Of a DNA stretch of 37,124 nt, positions 9,547 to 20,449 are shown one piece after another. Source of the DNA: Hydrocarboniphaga sp. (GTDB lineage Bacteria; Pseudomonadota; Gammaproteobacteria; Nevskiales; Nevskiaceae); contig JALRLM010000447.1 of the NCBI GenBank assembly GCA_023254435.1, forward strand, positions 1-37,124, read 5' to 3'. The notes beneath the pieces are model-generated. The model searched no databases. It was not told the DNA's origin and saw nothing but the letters and a program-made list of their open reading frames with translations. The first letter of the stretch is position 1. The number at the start of each line of letters is the position of its first letter. The position numbers and the translations under genes are program-made.

Positions 9547-10343
9547 GCGCGGCCTCCGGTGAAATGAATGGCACAGGAACCGAGACCGCCAACGATGCAG
9601 TTGAGCGTATCGCCGGCCACCACGGGCACCAGCGTGGATTGCGAGCCCGATAGAATCACCTCGCCCGCGCGAAACGGAATGCCGAGCGCACCGAGCGTGT
9701 TGGCCAGCCACACCACCGCATTGACCGGCCCGCCTTGCACGGCCGCACCGGCCGCGGTACTGAACAGCTCGCCATTGCGCTCCAGCACCATGCCCGCGAG
9801 GTTCAGGTCGAGCTTGTTCGGTGACATCCGGGTCTTGCCGAGCAGATACACGCCGCAGGAAGCATTGTCGGCCACTGTGTCCTGGATGCGGATCTTCCAG
9901 TCGGTGATGCGCGAATCGACGATCTCGAAGCAGGGCACCACATAGTCGGTGGCGCGCAGCACGTCGGTGGCGGTGATGCCCGGGCCGTTCAGATCATGCT
10001 TGAGCACGAAGGCAATCTCGGCTTCCGCGCGCGGCTGGATCAGATCGGCAAGCGAAACATCCTGCCCTTCCTCGAAGGCCATGGCCGAAGTCAGCTGGCC
10101 GAAGTCAGGCTGCGTGACACCGATCAAGTCCTGCACAGCCTTGCTGGTGACACCGATCTTCTTGCCGACGATGGTCTCGCCGCATGCGAGCCGGCGCGCG
10201 ATCATCTGCGACTGGATGCGGTAGGCATCTTCGACCGTGATGTCGGCTTCGCGCGAGCTCAGTGGTTCAAGCGTGCGCCGCTCGACCAGGGCCTCGTAGA
10301 GTTCGTCGCCGTAGCGACGGATGCTGTCGGAGTTCAGAGCCAT
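9543..10343 (-). CDS. dmpE: 2-oxopent-4-enoate (2-hydroxypenta-2,4-dienoate) hydratase
   Basis: GKKIGVTSKAVQDLIGVTQPDFGQLTSAM, QPRAEAEIAFVL; overlaps dmpH by ATGA. Confidence 0.9.
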   Translation of the reverse strand: MALNSDSIRRYGDELYEALVERRTLEPLSSREADITVEDAYRIQSQMIARRLACGETIVGKKIGVTSKAVQDLIGVTQPDFGQLTSAMAFEEGQDVSLADLIQPRAEAEIAFVLKHDLNGPGITATDVLRATDYVVPCFEIVDSRITDWKIRIQDTVADNASCGVYLLGKTRMSPNKLDLNLAGMVLERNGELFSTAAGAAVQGGPVNAVVWLANTLGALGIPFRAGEVILSGSQSTLVPVVAGDTLNCIVGGLGSCAIHFTGGRA

Positions 10344-10348
10344 GGCGA

Positions 10349-11832
10349 TCAGAGCTTGATGCAGATGTTGCGCAGTTCGGTGTAGAACTCCAGCGAGTGC
10401 ACGCCGCCTTCGCGGCCGATACCGGATTGCTTGGAGCCACCGAAGGGCGTGCGCAGGTCACGCAGGAACCAGGAATTGACCCAGGCGATGCCGACATCGA
10501 TGCGCGCGGCCACCCGATGCGCACGCGACAGATCGCGGGTCCAGATCGCGGTCGACAAGCCATACGGTGTGTCGTTGGCCAGGCGAATCACTTCATCTTC
10601 GCTGTCGAAGGGCGTGATGTGGCAGCAGGGGCCGAAGATTTCTTCGCGGATCACCGTGGCGGTTTCCGGCAGGCCAGTCCAGATCGTCGGCTGCACCCAG
10701 GAACCGTTGGCGAGCGCCCCCGGCTGTCGGGCACGGCGCCGCCGGTGACCACGTTGGCACCTTCGGCGCGCGCCTTCTCGTAGTAAGAAAGCACTTTCTG
10801 CCGATGCTCCTGGCTGATGAGCGGACCGAAAGTCGTCGCGCGATCTTCCGAAGCACCGGGCTTGAGCGCTTCGGCGCCGGCCTTGAGACGGCTCACGAAG
10901 CGATCGAAGATCGGCCGCTCCACGTAGAGCCGCTCGGTGCCCAGGCAGACCTGGCCACAGTTGAGGAACACCGAACGCATGCAGCCTTCGATGGCCGCAT
11001 CCAGATCGCAGTCGGCAAACACCAGACCGGCGTTCTTGCCGCCGAGTTCGAACGACACATCGCGAATGCCATCGGCCCCGGCCTTCATGATGGCCGCGCC
11101 CGTGCGTGTCTCGCCCGTGAAGGTGATGGCCGCCACGCCCGCGTGGCGCGTGAGGAACTCGCCGGCCGAATTCGGACCCAGGCCGTGCACCACATTGTAG
11201 ACGCCCTTGGGTATGCCCACCGCGTTCATGACTTCGCCGAGCAGCGTCGCGGTGCCCGGTGTCTCTTCCGACGGCTTGACGATGACGGTGTTGCCGCAAG
11301 CCAGTGCCGGCGCGACTTTCCAGGTCATCAGCAGCAGCGGCGCGTTCCACGGGCAGATCACGCCGATCACGCCCTTTGGCACGCGAATGGCGTAGTTCAG
11401 CGCCCCGGCACCGTCGGGCGTCGGCGTCTGGAAGGCCTCGGTGGCCACGTTCTTGACCACGTCGGCAAAGATCTTGAAGTTGGCTGCGCCGCGCGGCACG
11501 AAAGCATGTTCCATCATGCTCTTGGGCTGGCCGGTATCGGCCATTTCGGCCGCGACGAAATCATCGAAGCGGCGCGTGATTTCATCTGCCACCTTGTGCA
11601 GCAGCACGGTGCGCTGCTCCACGCTCATCTTGCCCCAGGGGCCGTGCATGGCCTCGCTGGCGGCGCGCACGGCGGCATCCACTTCGGCCTGGCCACCTTC
11701 GTGGATATGGCCGATCAGCGCGTTGTCGGTGGGGCGGCGCTTCTCGAAGCGGCGCCCGCTCTCGCTGGCGATGAACTCGCCACCGATGAAGTGGCGGAAC
11801 TCGCGTGGCGTCGTGGACTGCGCAATGTTCAT
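10349..11832 (-). pseudogene. dmpC: 2-hydroxymuconic semialdehyde dehydrogenase, interrupted by an apparent -1 frameshift
   Basis: N-terminal ORF 10651-11832 (FELGGKN, NCGQVCLG) runs out of frame after GGAVPDSRG; the C-terminal half continues in a different frame (ALANGSWVQPTIWTGLPETATVIREEIFGPCCHI...FGGSKQSGIGREGG). The switch lies at the C5/G5 run 10717-10721. Confidence 0.88.
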
Positions 11833-12269
11833 GTCGTTTCTCCTGTGATCGCTGCGACGCCGGCCTGCGCGCAGGCCGCGTCCTGTGATTCGCTACCGCC
11901 CGATACGCCAATGGCGCCGATCAATTCACCATCGATGCGCAGCGGCAGGCCACCGCGAATCAGGCTGAAGTCCGGGTGCTGCATCAGTCCTTCGCGCACG
12001 CGGCGGTCCTCGTGCGCAAGAATCTGTTCGGCCAGCTCGGGCTCGATGCCCAGGCCCGCCGCGCTGCGTGCCTTCCTGCACGCCATGTCGATCGAAACCA
12101 GAAACGCGCCGGGCATGCGCACGAAACCGGCGAGACGGCCCGCCGTATCGACGACGGCGACGTTGACGCGAATGCCAATGCTCTGGGCCTGTCCAACGGC
12201 CGCAGCGAGCACTCGCAGCGCCGCGTCATGCGTGATGACGGCCTCACGCACGAATGCAGCACCGCTCAC
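11829..12269 (-). CDS. GlcG/HbpS-like DUF336 (PF03928) protein
   Basis: VNVAVVDTAGRLAGFVRMPGAFLVSIDMACRKARSA...GGLPLRIDGELIGAIGVSGG. Confidence 0.85.
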   Translation of the reverse strand: MSGAAFVREAVITHDAALRVLAAAVGQAQSIGIRVNVAVVDTAGRLAGFVRMPGAFLVSIDMACRKARSAAGLGIEPELAEQILAHEDRRVREGLMQHPDFSLIRGGLPLRIDGELIGAIGVSGGSESQDAACAQAGVAAITGETT

Positions 12270-12589
12270 CGCAGCGCTCCGTCACGCTTGCCCGCCACTG
12301 CCGACACCAGCCGGCCGACCGCGCGCAGACGCAGATCGCTGCGCGGATACAACCGGCAGGCCAGCGAGTAACCCTGGCGCTGCGCTTCGGCATCGACCTG
12401 CGCTTGACTCATGGTGCCTGCCTCCCATTCACCTTCGACGATCTGCACGCGACAAACGCCGCAACCGCCACTGCGACAACCCACCTTCAGGGATTGGCAG
12501 CCCGATGCCAGCATGGCGCTCAGCACGGCCTGATCCTGATCGCAGACGAAGCTATGACTGCCCTCGTCGATCGTGACGCGAAAGCGCAT
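12266..12589 (-). CDS. dmpQ: Plant-type [2Fe-2S] ferredoxin, DmpQ/XylT-like
   Basis: CRSGGCGVCRVQI plus distal Cys (SLACRLYPRSDL); located in a meta-pathway operon. Confidence 0.8.
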   Translation of the reverse strand: MRFRVTIDEGSHSFVCDQDQAVLSAMLASGCQSLKVGCRSGGCGVCRVQIVEGEWEAGTMSQAQVDAEAQRQGYSLACRLYPRSDLRLRAVGRLVSAVAGKRDGALR

Positions 12590-12677
12590 GCTGCGACCTC
12601 CTCCTGCTCATGCTCGTCGCGCGCCTGAACCGCAGCGCTGTCGGTGTTCATGCTGCTGACAGTACGACTCGCCACCG

Positions 12678-12724
12678 ATACGGTCTAATACCTTTAATCC
12701 GAACTTTCGATACCGGTGCAGTAT
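12678..12724 (-). promoter_or_regulatory. Two-part LysR-type operator upstream of the lower meta operon
   Basis: ATACGGTCTAATAC (12678-12691), 18-nt spacer, then ATAC-CGGTGCA-GTAT (12710-12724), matching the ATAC-N7-GTAT (T-N11-A) recognition site; lies between divergent LysR and ferredoxin genes. Confidence 0.7.
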
Positions 12725-12751
12725 CATCAAGACCTGCCCTCGAGAACGCCG

Positions 12752-13663
12752 ATGAATCTCAACGCCATCGAAATCCGTCACCTGCGCTATTTCGTCGTGA
12801 TTGCCGAGAGCCGCAGCTTTCGCGCGGCCTCCGAGCGCCTGCACATTTCGCAGCCGCCGCTCACGCGACAGGTACAGCAGCTCGAAGAACTGCTCGGCAC
12901 GCAGCTGTTCGTGCGCCAGCCGCGCGGCATCGACCTGACGCCGGCCGGCCGCATCTTCTACGAAGACGCGCGCAACATCCTCACGCTCACCGAGCAGGCC
13001 ATCGACCGCATGCGCCTTGCCGGACGTGGCGAACTCGGACGCCTCGACGTGAGCGTGTTCGGCTCGGCCGCGCTCGACGTGGTGCCGCGCATCATCCAGA
13101 GCTTTCGCAAGCAGTACCCACAGGTGCAGATCGTGCTGCACAACCTCGATCGCGCCGGGCAGATCAAGGCGCTGCAGGAACGCCGGCTCACGGTGGGCTT
13201 CAACCGCTTTTTCGGCGAGGAGATCGATCTCGAATGGGAGTCGATCCTGACCGAGCGTCTGCACGTAGCGGTACCGGCGGCGCATCCGTTCGCCGAGCGC
13301 AGCAACGTGGCGCTCTCCGAGTTGCAGGGACAACCGCTGGTGCTGTATCCGCGCAATCCGCGTGGAGGCTTCATCGATCACCTGCAGCGCCTGTTCTTCG
13401 ACCACGAACTCACACCGACGATCGTGCAGGAGGTCGACGACGTGGTGACCGCGGTCGCCCTCGTCTCCGCGGGCGCCGGCATCAGCATCGTCGTCGACTC
13501 GGCCTGCAACCTGAGCCTGCCCGGCGTGGTCTACGTGCCGCTGCGCGAGAAGGACCGTGCGAGCATCCAGCTGTGCATGATCCATCGCTCGGACGACGAG
13601 TCGCCGCTGCTCAAGGCTTTTCTCGCCGTCGCAAGAGACCAGAAGCGCGCGCGGAAACGCTAA
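12752..13663 (+). CDS. LysR-family transcriptional regulator (CatR/BenM-like class)
   Basis: IRHLRYFVVIAESRSFRAASERLHISQPPLTRQVQQLEELLGTQLFVR HTH domain. ATG at 12752 preferred over the GTG at 12716, which lies within the operator. Confidence 0.92.
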   Translation: MNLNAIEIRHLRYFVVIAESRSFRAASERLHISQPPLTRQVQQLEELLGTQLFVRQPRGIDLTPAGRIFYEDARNILTLTEQAIDRMRLAGRGELGRLDVSVFGSAALDVVPRIIQSFRKQYPQVQIVLHNLDRAGQIKALQERRLTVGFNRFFGEEIDLEWESILTERLHVAVPAAHPFAERSNVALSELQGQPLVLYPRNPRGGFIDHLQRLFFDHELTPTIVQEVDDVVTAVALVSAGAGISIVVDSACNLSLPGVVYVPLREKDRASIQLCMIHRSDDESPLLKAFLAVARDQKRARKR

Positions 13664-13670
13664 GTGCGCC

Positions 13671-14732
13671 TCAGATGTTGCGGAACAGGGGGCTCTTGGC
13701 CTGCTGCGCATCGGCGGCCGAGATGAACTTCTCGTTGTAGATGTCGCGCTCGTAAAGGCGGCCTTGCATCAGCGCGGTGATGCAGGCGTCGATCATCAGC
13801 GGAGGACCGCACAAGTACGCTTTGTGCCCGCGAAAGTCACCGTCGAAGCAAGCCCGCGCGGCCTCGTGAACGAAGCCACGATAGCCTTCCCAGTCGCTGC
13901 CTTCGGGCTCGTGCGACAGCGCCGGAACGTAGCGGAAGTTCGGATACCGCCCGGCGAGTTCCAGAAACTGCTCGTGGTAGTAGAGCTCGTTACGCGAGCG
14001 CTGGCCGTAGACCAGCGTGATCGGCTGTTGGCTATTACCTTCGAGCAGATCGACGATCATGCTGCGCGGGCTCGAAAGACCCGAGCCACCCGCCATGAAC
14101 AGCATCGGCTGCCGAGCCGACTTGCGCACGAAGAAGCGGCCATAGGGACCGGCGACCGAGAGCCTCTGCCCGGCGCCGAGTGACTCATGGATCCAGCCGG
14201 TGCCCGCACCACCCGGCACAATGCGGATATTGAGTTCCACTTCGTTGCCGGACGAGGGCGGATTGGCGAGCGAAAACGCACGCGTGATGGTTCCGCCCGG
14301 AACCGGAATGCTCAGGTTCACGTACTGTCCGGCCTGGAAATGCATCGGCTCATCGAGCCGGATGAAGACCGCCTTGATCGTCGGCGTCAGCGATTCGACG
14401 CGTGTCACCGTGCCTTCGAAGTCCCGCACCGGAATCACTTCGGCATCGGGCTCCTCATCGATGTCGGCTTCGATGACGACGTCCGATTGCGGGCGAGCGC
14501 AGCAGGCCAGGGTCTTGCCCTCCTCGCGCTCGAAATCCATCAGTGCAAACGGAGACGCCTCGCCATGATCGACCTCGCCTTCGCGCACCTGCACCTTGCA
14601 GGTCGCGCACAAGCCGTGGCAACAGGCATGCGGCAACCATATGCCGGCACGTAAGGCGGCATCGAGTATGGTCTGCTCGTCCTCGATCTCCAGCGTCTGC
14701 CCGAGCGGTTCGATCGTCAGTTGATAGCTCAT
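13671..14732 (-). CDS. dmpP: Phenol hydroxylase reductase component (P5)
   Basis: N-terminal [2Fe-2S] CCHGLCATC..C, FAD/NAD reductase domain (ITRAFSLANPP, FMAGGSGLSSPRSM, YLCGPPLMIDA). Confidence 0.94.
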   Translation of the reverse strand: MSYQLTIEPLGQTLEIEDEQTILDAALRAGIWLPHACCHGLCATCKVQVREGEVDHGEASPFALMDFEREEGKTLACCARPQSDVVIEADIDEEPDAEVIPVRDFEGTVTRVESLTPTIKAVFIRLDEPMHFQAGQYVNLSIPVPGGTITRAFSLANPPSSGNEVELNIRIVPGGAGTGWIHESLGAGQRLSVAGPYGRFFVRKSARQPMLFMAGGSGLSSPRSMIVDLLEGNSQQPITLVYGQRSRNELYYHEQFLELAGRYPNFRYVPALSHEPEGSDWEGYRGFVHEAARACFDGDFRGHKAYLCGPPLMIDACITALMQGRLYERDIYNEKFISAADAQQAKSPLFRNI

Positions 14733-14734
14733 CG

Positions 14735-15094
14735 TCAGCCGGCCCCGTTGTGACCGTCGAGGCCCGGCGTGCGGAAGCGGATCTGCTCCTTGTGCCGTAG
14801 TCCGTGATCGGCGAGCGAGCGCCCGGGCTCGGGCACGAAAGCTCCGCTCGCCGTCGACCACTGCACCGCGCTCCAGTCGATCCTGGCGAAATCCGGATGC
14901 GAGCCGTAGATGCCCGGCAGCACCTTTTCGATCAGCGCCCCGAACGGCATCTGCGGAGGCACCGGGATGCACATTGGAAAACCGAACATGATGTGCTTGT
15001 CCCAGCTGATGTTGAGCAGCTGCTGGCCGTGGAATTTTTCCACTCCATCTTTGTAGTCGCCGTGATAACCCGGCTTGATCGCCTTGACTGGCAT
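14735..15094 (-). CDS. dmpO: Phenol hydroxylase subunit P4
   Basis: MPVKAIKPGYHGDYKDGVEKFHGQQLLNISWDKHIMFGFPMCIPVPPQ. Confidence 0.92.
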   Translation of the reverse strand: MPVKAIKPGYHGDYKDGVEKFHGQQLLNISWDKHIMFGFPMCIPVPPQMPFGALIEKVLPGIYGSHPDFARIDWSAVQWSTASGAFVPEPGRSLADHGLRHKEQIRFRTPGLDGHNGAG

Positions 15095-15123
15095 CGTTTT
15101 TCTCCTCGTCTGGGCTGGTGTTT

Positions 15124-16722
15124 TCAGGTGGTCTTGCGAACGGCGTCGGTGATCGCGCCTTCGTGCATGTTGGCCGGACGCGCGGTCCAGCTTTCCCAGC
15201 GCTGGGCATCGACGTGATCGCGCATCGAGCCGCCGTCGACGCCAGGCTTGATGCCCATGTAGTCCAGCGCGGCCGCCATCGGATTGAAATCCGCTGCGCT
15301 CGGGTCGACACCTTCCTTGAAGCAATTGCCCTGATAGATCTGATGCACCGGCATCCAGGCGTGCACATACTTCTCGGGTTCGTCGTGGAAGATGTCGCTG
15401 CAACCGTCCGAGCAGAAGTGGAAGATCTCGCCCTGATACTCGCCCTGGCGATGCACGAACTCGCTCGCATCGTCCGGCTCGGTATACAGACATGGCCACT
15501 GGCAGACCTGGCAAAGCTTGGGCAGCGTGCTGCTGCGGAACGGCGTGCCCTTGTCTTCGAGCTCGCGCCAGTACTCGAAGCGCGGACGGTAGTAGCGATC
15601 GAAGGTCTCCGGGTACTTCTCGGAGAACCAGTCCATCTCCTCCTTCGACGGCAACCAGATCGGAAAGCCGAGCGCATCGCGCACGGTGTAGAACACGCTC
15701 CACATTTCGTGGCTGACGCGATGCTTTTCCTTGACCGTGACATCGGCGTACTTCGGCGGCTTGATGCCGTAGCGCGCAAGGTCGGAAAACAGCGCTCCGC
15801 CGTTCTCCTCGTAGTAGATGGTCCAGGCTTCGGACCAGGACATCACACGCTTGGGCAGCATGTAGTCCATCATCGTCGCGAGCAGAGCCAGCAGGCGGTA
15901 GCCGCGCCAGAACCACTTGTCGATCCACTTCTGCACGAGCGGAACATTGGCCGGATCCTGTTCGAGCAGGAACTTGATGACCTCGATGCCGAGCGTCATG
16001 TGGCGCGCTTCGTCGGACTGTGCCGAGAAGCCGAACGAGACCGTCGACATGTCGCCGTTGAACGCCGCACCGGACATCCAGGGCATGAAGGCGAGATTGG
16101 TCAGCACGTACTCGAAGGCGAACGAGATCGCGACGATGAATTCGAACGGACCGCTGGCGACCGCGTCCTCGAAAAAGGACTTCGGAATCGACAGATACCA
16201 GACGCGATCGAACTGGTGCGGAAACTCCGCCATGCCTTCGAAGTAACGGTTGTAATGGCTGATCGCGTGAATCTGCGTGGTGGCATGACGCAGTTCATCG
16301 ATGGCCTGCATCTGCGCCGCGATACGCGGGCCGACACCCGGAAGTTCGCGGCCCAGGATGTTGAATCCGCGATGCGAGGCGTATTCGAGCCCGACGATGC
16401 CGTTCAGGAACACCTTGAGCGCCTGCACGTAGCGCACATCGGTCACGTTGAACTGGCCGTTGTTCTGCTGGAAGGCGTCGATGATGGCGTAGAGCTTGCG
16501 CTCCTTCTCACCCTGATATTTCCAGTACGCATCCATCGTCAGACGAAACGGGTCTTCCCACTTGTCCCAGTCGTGAATCTTGACGCCCTCGAAATCGACC
16601 GTGCGGAAGATGTCTTCCTTTTTCTGGTAGCTCGGCTCCCAACCGAGGCCACGCGTCAGCAGCGCGTAGTTTTCCTTGAGGTTGAGCTTCTTGGCGGGCT
16701 TGCGGTCACCATCGGCGGCCAT
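15124..16722 (-). CDS. dmpN: Phenol hydroxylase large (diiron oxygenase alpha) subunit P3
   Basis: MAADGDRKPAKKLNLKENYALLTRGLGWEPSYQ; diiron motifs DELRHATTQ and DEARHMTLG. Confidence 0.95.
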   Translation of the reverse strand: MAADGDRKPAKKLNLKENYALLTRGLGWEPSYQKKEDIFRTVDFEGVKIHDWDKWEDPFRLTMDAYWKYQGEKERKLYAIIDAFQQNNGQFNVTDVRYVQALKVFLNGIVGLEYASHRGFNILGRELPGVGPRIAAQMQAIDELRHATTQIHAISHYNRYFEGMAEFPHQFDRVWYLSIPKSFFEDAVASGPFEFIVAISFAFEYVLTNLAFMPWMSGAAFNGDMSTVSFGFSAQSDEARHMTLGIEVIKFLLEQDPANVPLVQKWIDKWFWRGYRLLALLATMMDYMLPKRVMSWSEAWTIYYEENGGALFSDLARYGIKPPKYADVTVKEKHRVSHEMWSVFYTVRDALGFPIWLPSKEEMDWFSEKYPETFDRYYRPRFEYWRELEDKGTPFRSSTLPKLCQVCQWPCLYTEPDDASEFVHRQGEYQGEIFHFCSDGCSDIFHDEPEKYVHAWMPVHQIYQGNCFKEGVDPSAADFNPMAAALDYMGIKPGVDGGSMRDHVDAQRWESWTARPANMHEGAITDAVRKTT

Positions 16723-16760
16723 CGGGTTCTCCTGATCGGTACGGTTGGAGAGAAATCCGC

Positions 16761-17045
16761 TTACGCGGTCTTCCACTCGAGAATGAATTCGTCTTCGGAT
16801 TCGTCGACCTCGCCCGCGAGCGAGATCAGGTTGATCTGCATCTCGCGCAGGTCGAAGCTGCGGCCCATGCGCTCCTCGATCGACTCGCGGCGAATCACCA
16901 GACGCCCCGGGCAGTCGATCTTGACCATCGCCGGATACTCATTGACCTGTGCATTCGGGTTGTCTTCGTGGATCGCATCGATGATCGCGAGCGTGTCGTT
17001 GTTGGCCTGCAGGGCGATGAAGACCGGTTGTGCGGATCGGCTCAT
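16761..17045 (-). CDS. dmpM: Phenol hydroxylase regulatory/effector subunit P2
   Basis: 95-codon MmoB/DmpM-type protein MSRSAQPVFIALQANNDTLAIIDAIHEDNPNAQVNEYPAMVKIDCPGRLVI. Confidence 0.92.
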   Translation of the reverse strand: MSRSAQPVFIALQANNDTLAIIDAIHEDNPNAQVNEYPAMVKIDCPGRLVIRRESIEERMGRSFDLREMQINLISLAGEVDESEDEFILEWKTA

Positions 17046-17053
17046 GGCGGGCC

Positions 17054-18049
17054 TCAGACCGTCAGACCGAGCTTGGCCGCACGCGCATCGAGCTGCGCGA
17101 GCACCGCAGCCAGCGCCTGCTCCGACGCATCGCCGAGCAGGGACTGCGACAAGGGCCTCAAGGCTTGCGCCATGCGATCGCGCCAGTTGCGGAACCACTG
17201 GCTGATGCGCTCCCTGTTCTCCGGATTCTCGGCCGCCGCGGTCTTGATCGTCGCGTCGACCCACTTCGCGGTTTCCTCATACCAGCGCAGCAGATAGTCG
17301 GTCAGCGACGACAGGGCCGAACCGGCGCGCGCAGCGACGTGCTGGTCGAACTGCTGGTAGAACAGCGGATACACCAGGCCGTCGGCCGCGAGATTCTGCG
17401 CCACCAGCACTTCGAACCAGTCGCGCGTCACGAACAAGGCCTCGACTTCTCGACGCAGACCCTGCCAGAGCGGCTCATCGATCCACAGTGAGCGTCCAAT
17501 GCTCAGCGATTCGCCGGTGTTGCCATCGAGCAGCAGGCCGATGCGCGAGAGATGCTGAGCCATGCCGAGACGATCGGTGGTCACCATGATCGCGGCCTGG
17601 GTGACAGCGGTGCCGTAGCCGTAGGCGGCCACGTGGCAGTTACTCATGTTCGCGCCCCACTCGTAGTGGCGCAGCGGCAGCAACGCGAACACGATGGATT
17701 CGCGCACTTCATCGGGCAGCAGGCGCAGCAGATCACGCTTCTCGGCGAAATCGAGCTGGCGATCGAGCGCATCCTGCTGCTTGGCCCGCGTCGTCGTGTA
17801 GCTGCCGTAGTAGAACTGACGCGGATCCTTGAGCGCATACCAGTCGCGCATCGTCACCACGGTTCGGCGACGATCGTAGATTTCGCCGTCCGGATCCCAC
17901 AGCGGCTTGTAGTGCAGGTTCACCTCCGGCTGCACGTCGTACGCAATCTCCTGATAGCGCGTCGCCGGCTTGTCGCCGAAGCGACGGGCCAGGTGCCCGA
18001 AGGTGTTCCGGACCGGCTTGACGCCGTTCGTCCTGATTTCGACCGCCAT
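17054..18049 (-). CDS. dmpL: Phenol hydroxylase beta subunit P1
   Basis: MAVEIRTNGVKPVRNTFGHLARRFGDKPATRYQE...; ATG at 18049 within the longer ORF. Confidence 0.92.
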   Translation of the reverse strand: MAVEIRTNGVKPVRNTFGHLARRFGDKPATRYQEIAYDVQPEVNLHYKPLWDPDGEIYDRRRTVVTMRDWYALKDPRQFYYGSYTTTRAKQQDALDRQLDFAEKRDLLRLLPDEVRESIVFALLPLRHYEWGANMSNCHVAAYGYGTAVTQAAIMVTTDRLGMAQHLSRIGLLLDGNTGESLSIGRSLWIDEPLWQGLRREVEALFVTRDWFEVLVAQNLAADGLVYPLFYQQFDQHVAARAGSALSSLTDYLLRWYEETAKWVDATIKTAAAENPENRERISQWFRNWRDRMAQALRPLSQSLLGDASEQALAAVLAQLDARAAKLGLTV

Positions 18050-18075
18050 GCCACTTCTCCTCTTGTAGATGATGT

Positions 18076-18345
18076 CTAGTCGGTGAGGCCGGGCTTGCCG
18101 TAACGCCACTTGGCCTGCTCGAGCTCGACGGCCTGCGCCTGCTCGGGTGTGAGTTCGATGCAGCGGTTGGTCTCGCAGAACTCGGTGAACGCCGCCTCGC
18201 TGAGCACGAGATCGACCATCAGATCGGCCGATCCGATACCGAACGAAAATTCGACGTAACCGTGCTCGTTGGTTCGCTGGCGCCTCACGAATCGCACACT
18301 GGTGTCGACTTCCTCGAACAGCGCCTTGCCGGGGCTGGTGCTCAT
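18076..18345 (-). CDS. dmpK: Phenol hydroxylase assembly subunit P0
   Basis: MSTSPGKALFEEVDTSVRFVRRQRTNEHGYVEFSFGIGSADLMVDLVLSEAAF. Confidence 0.88.
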   Translation of the reverse strand: MSTSPGKALFEEVDTSVRFVRRQRTNEHGYVEFSFGIGSADLMVDLVLSEAAFTEFCETNRCIELTPEQAQAVELEQAKWRYGKPGLTD

Positions 18346-18431
18346 CGAAACGCGTTCTCCTGATATCCGTACGCACCGCTGATGGGTCGTTGTCGGCCGC
18401 TCGTGCGGCTCGCTTTTTCGCGGCACTACAT

Positions 18432-18447
18432 GGCAGCAGACATGCCA
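18432..18447 (-). promoter_or_regulatory. Sigma54 (-24/-12) promoter for phenol hydroxylase operon
   Basis: Minus-strand TGGCATGTCTGCTGCC matches TGGCAC-N5-TTGCW with invariant GG/GC and correct spacing, about 87 bp upstream of dmpK. Confidence 0.72.
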
Positions 18448-18554
18448 GCGTCGAAGGCCGGAATGCCGCGCTCACGCATCGAATTGAGCGCACAAGGATT
18501 TATTGCGATCCAAGCTCAGGCCCGAAGTGCCTTGCGAAACCGGGATCACCACCG

Positions 18555-18573
18555 GGATCGATCAATTGATCAA
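18555..18573. promoter_or_regulatory. DmpR-type UAS (inverted repeat)
   Basis: GGATCGATCAATTGATCAA with palindromic core GATCAATTGATC (18560-18571), about 120 bp upstream of the sigma54 -24 element. Confidence 0.68.
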
Positions 18574-18697
18574 ATCGCGCGCAAGCCCTCACTTCTGCGG
18601 ATAGACGAAATGCTCGCGCTGCGCTGCAACACGCTCGCGAGTAGGCGATCGCCGAAAGCTTGTTCTATGCTCCGGACCAGGAGATAGGTGCGATCCC

Positions 18698-20431
<1,734 letters not shown>

Positions 20432-20449
<18 letters not shown>

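Noticed and set aside
14735-15928. 397-aa minus-strand ORF start at 15928
   Set aside because: Only the last 120 codons (from 15094, MPVKAIKPGYHG) are the P4 subunit; the upstream part is an out-of-frame reading of dmpN.
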